Assembly (NCBI GenBank): GCA_019745775.1
Contig: JAIESR010000003.1
Span: 1 to 64,000, forward strand
Source: Xanthobacteraceae bacterium
Lineage (GTDB): Bacteria > Pseudomonadota > Alphaproteobacteria > Rhizobiales > Xanthobacteraceae
DNA: 64,000 nucleotides
Reading direction: 5' to 3'
In this document: in pieces, positions 63,478 through 64,000 of the stretch
Numbering within the stretch: position 1 is the stretch's first letter
Layout of the letters: each line of letters begins with the position of its first letter
Position numbers and translations under genes: made by a program
The notes under the pieces: model-generated
Database searches by the model: none
What the model was told of the DNA's origin: nothing
The model's input: only the letters and a program-made list of their open reading frames with translations

Positions 63478-64000
63478 ATGGCTCGCAAGTATTTCGGCAC
63501 CGACGGCATTCGTGGGCGCGCCAATGGCGTGATCACGCCCGAGCTCGCGCTCAAGGTCGGCCAGGCCGCCGGGCTGGTGTTCAAGCGCGGCGAGCATCGC
63601 CACCGCGTGCTCATCGGCAAGGACACCCGCCTGTCCGGCTACATGATCGAGACCGCGCTGGTCGCGGGTTTCACCTCGGTCGGCGTCGATGTGTTCCAGA
63701 CCGGTCCGCTGCCGACCCCGGCGGTCGCCATGCTGACGCGCTCGATGCGCTGCGACCTCGGCGTGATGATCTCGGCCTCGCATAACCCTTACGACGACAA
63801 CGGCATCAAGCTGTTCGGGCCGGACGGTTACAAGCTATCCGACGCGATCGAGAACAAGATCGAAGCGCTGATCGATTCCGACCTCGGCAAGCGGCTCGCC
63901 AAGGGCGGCGATCTCGGTCGCGCCAAGCGCATCGAGGTCGCCGGCGGCCGTTACATCGAGTTCGCCAAGCGCACGCTCTTGCGGACCATGAGCCTCGACG
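63478..64000 (+). CDS. glmM: phosphoglucosamine mutase, N-terminal part
   Basis: 174 residues seen; the gene runs off the right edge. ATG 63478 with GGGGAAGGGG about nine bases upstream. Opening [32 protein letters not shown] is standard for GlmM. The active-site serine is S101 in [15 protein letters not shown] (S102 in E. coli), followed by the metal-binding domain to come outside the window. It makes glucosamine-1-phosphate for UDP-GlcNAc, feeding peptidoglycan and lipid A. In many alphaproteobacteria ftsH is the upstream neighbour; here that is not so. Confidence 0.5.
   Translation, partial: MARKYFGTDGIRGRANGVITPELALKVGQAAGLVFKRGEHRHRVLIGKDTRLSGYMIETALVAGFTSVGVDVFQTGPLPTPAVAMLTRSMRCDLGVMISASHNPYDDNGIKLFGPDGYKLSDAIENKIEALIDSDLGKRLAKGGDLGRAKRIEVAGGRYIEFAKRTLLRTMSLD

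Overview
The window is a high-GC stretch of an alphaproteobacterial chromosome. The best guess is order Hyphomicrobiales near Bradyrhizobiaceae/Xanthobacteraceae; this rests on gene content and style (DUF2277, DUF992, DUF1501, many Bug-type receptors, palindromic intergenic repeats) and not on any rRNA or marker comparison. I see no rRNA, tRNA, CRISPR array, prophage, insertion sequence or plasmid function. Genes are dense, mostly with clear Shine-Dalgarno sites, and many neighbours overlap by ATGA.

Layout. 1-5.5 kb: end of a DUF1501 gene, a DUF4261 gene, a D-tartrate dehydratase-like enolase preceded by an array of TGTAAGA heptamers, and two tandem secreted solute-binding proteins. 5.6-11 kb: two paralogous ABC exporters around an alpha/beta hydrolase and a DUF2277 gene. 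11-19 kb: mixed genes (family-3 binding protein, PQQ-type aldose dehydrogenase, Bug receptor, glutathione S-transferase, GT87-like membrane protein, aspartate aminotransferase, DUF992). 19.4-23.6 kb: an EF-G paralogue with altered GTPase motifs, an EAL phosphodiesterase and MsrP. 23.6-28.2 kb: a tripartite tricarboxylate transporter operon (two TctC/Bug receptors, TctB, TctA) interrupted by a DUF559 endonuclease-like gene lying between inverted hairpin repeats.

28-49 kb is rich in organic-acid and oxidoreductase genes: an FAD monooxygenase, five NAD-dependent hydroxyacid-type dehydrogenases, a LysR regulator divergent from an M24 protein, a PEP-synthase-like two-domain kinase, an operon of cyclase, HIT, histidinol-dehydrogenase-like, SDR and lipocalin-like genes, a GDSL autotransporter, a molybdenum hydroxylase lacking its FAD subunit, an SDR without catalytic Ser/Tyr, and shikimate dehydrogenase. 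49.9-51.8 kb holds three tandem paralogues of an unrecognised secreted protein, each with an internal two-fold repeat.

52-58.3 kb is the most coherent system: a PAS/AAA+/Fis sigma-54 activator (with GAFEGA instead of GAFTGA) divergent from a NrtA/CmpA-type ABC importer, cyanase and a DJ-1-family protein resembling isonitrile hydratase. The intergenic region carries a consensus -24/-12 promoter and an upstream inverted repeat, so I infer sigma-54-controlled uptake and hydrolysis of cyanate (perhaps also other C-N compounds) as a nitrogen source. 58-64 kb ends with a TTC38-like protein, a CBS protein, a Bug receptor, DUF427, an alpha-hydroxy-acid oxidase, a small acidic/basic protein and the start of glmM.

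The window also contains several families of palindromic intergenic repeats, including a 173-bp element with 26-bp perfect terminal inverted repeats.
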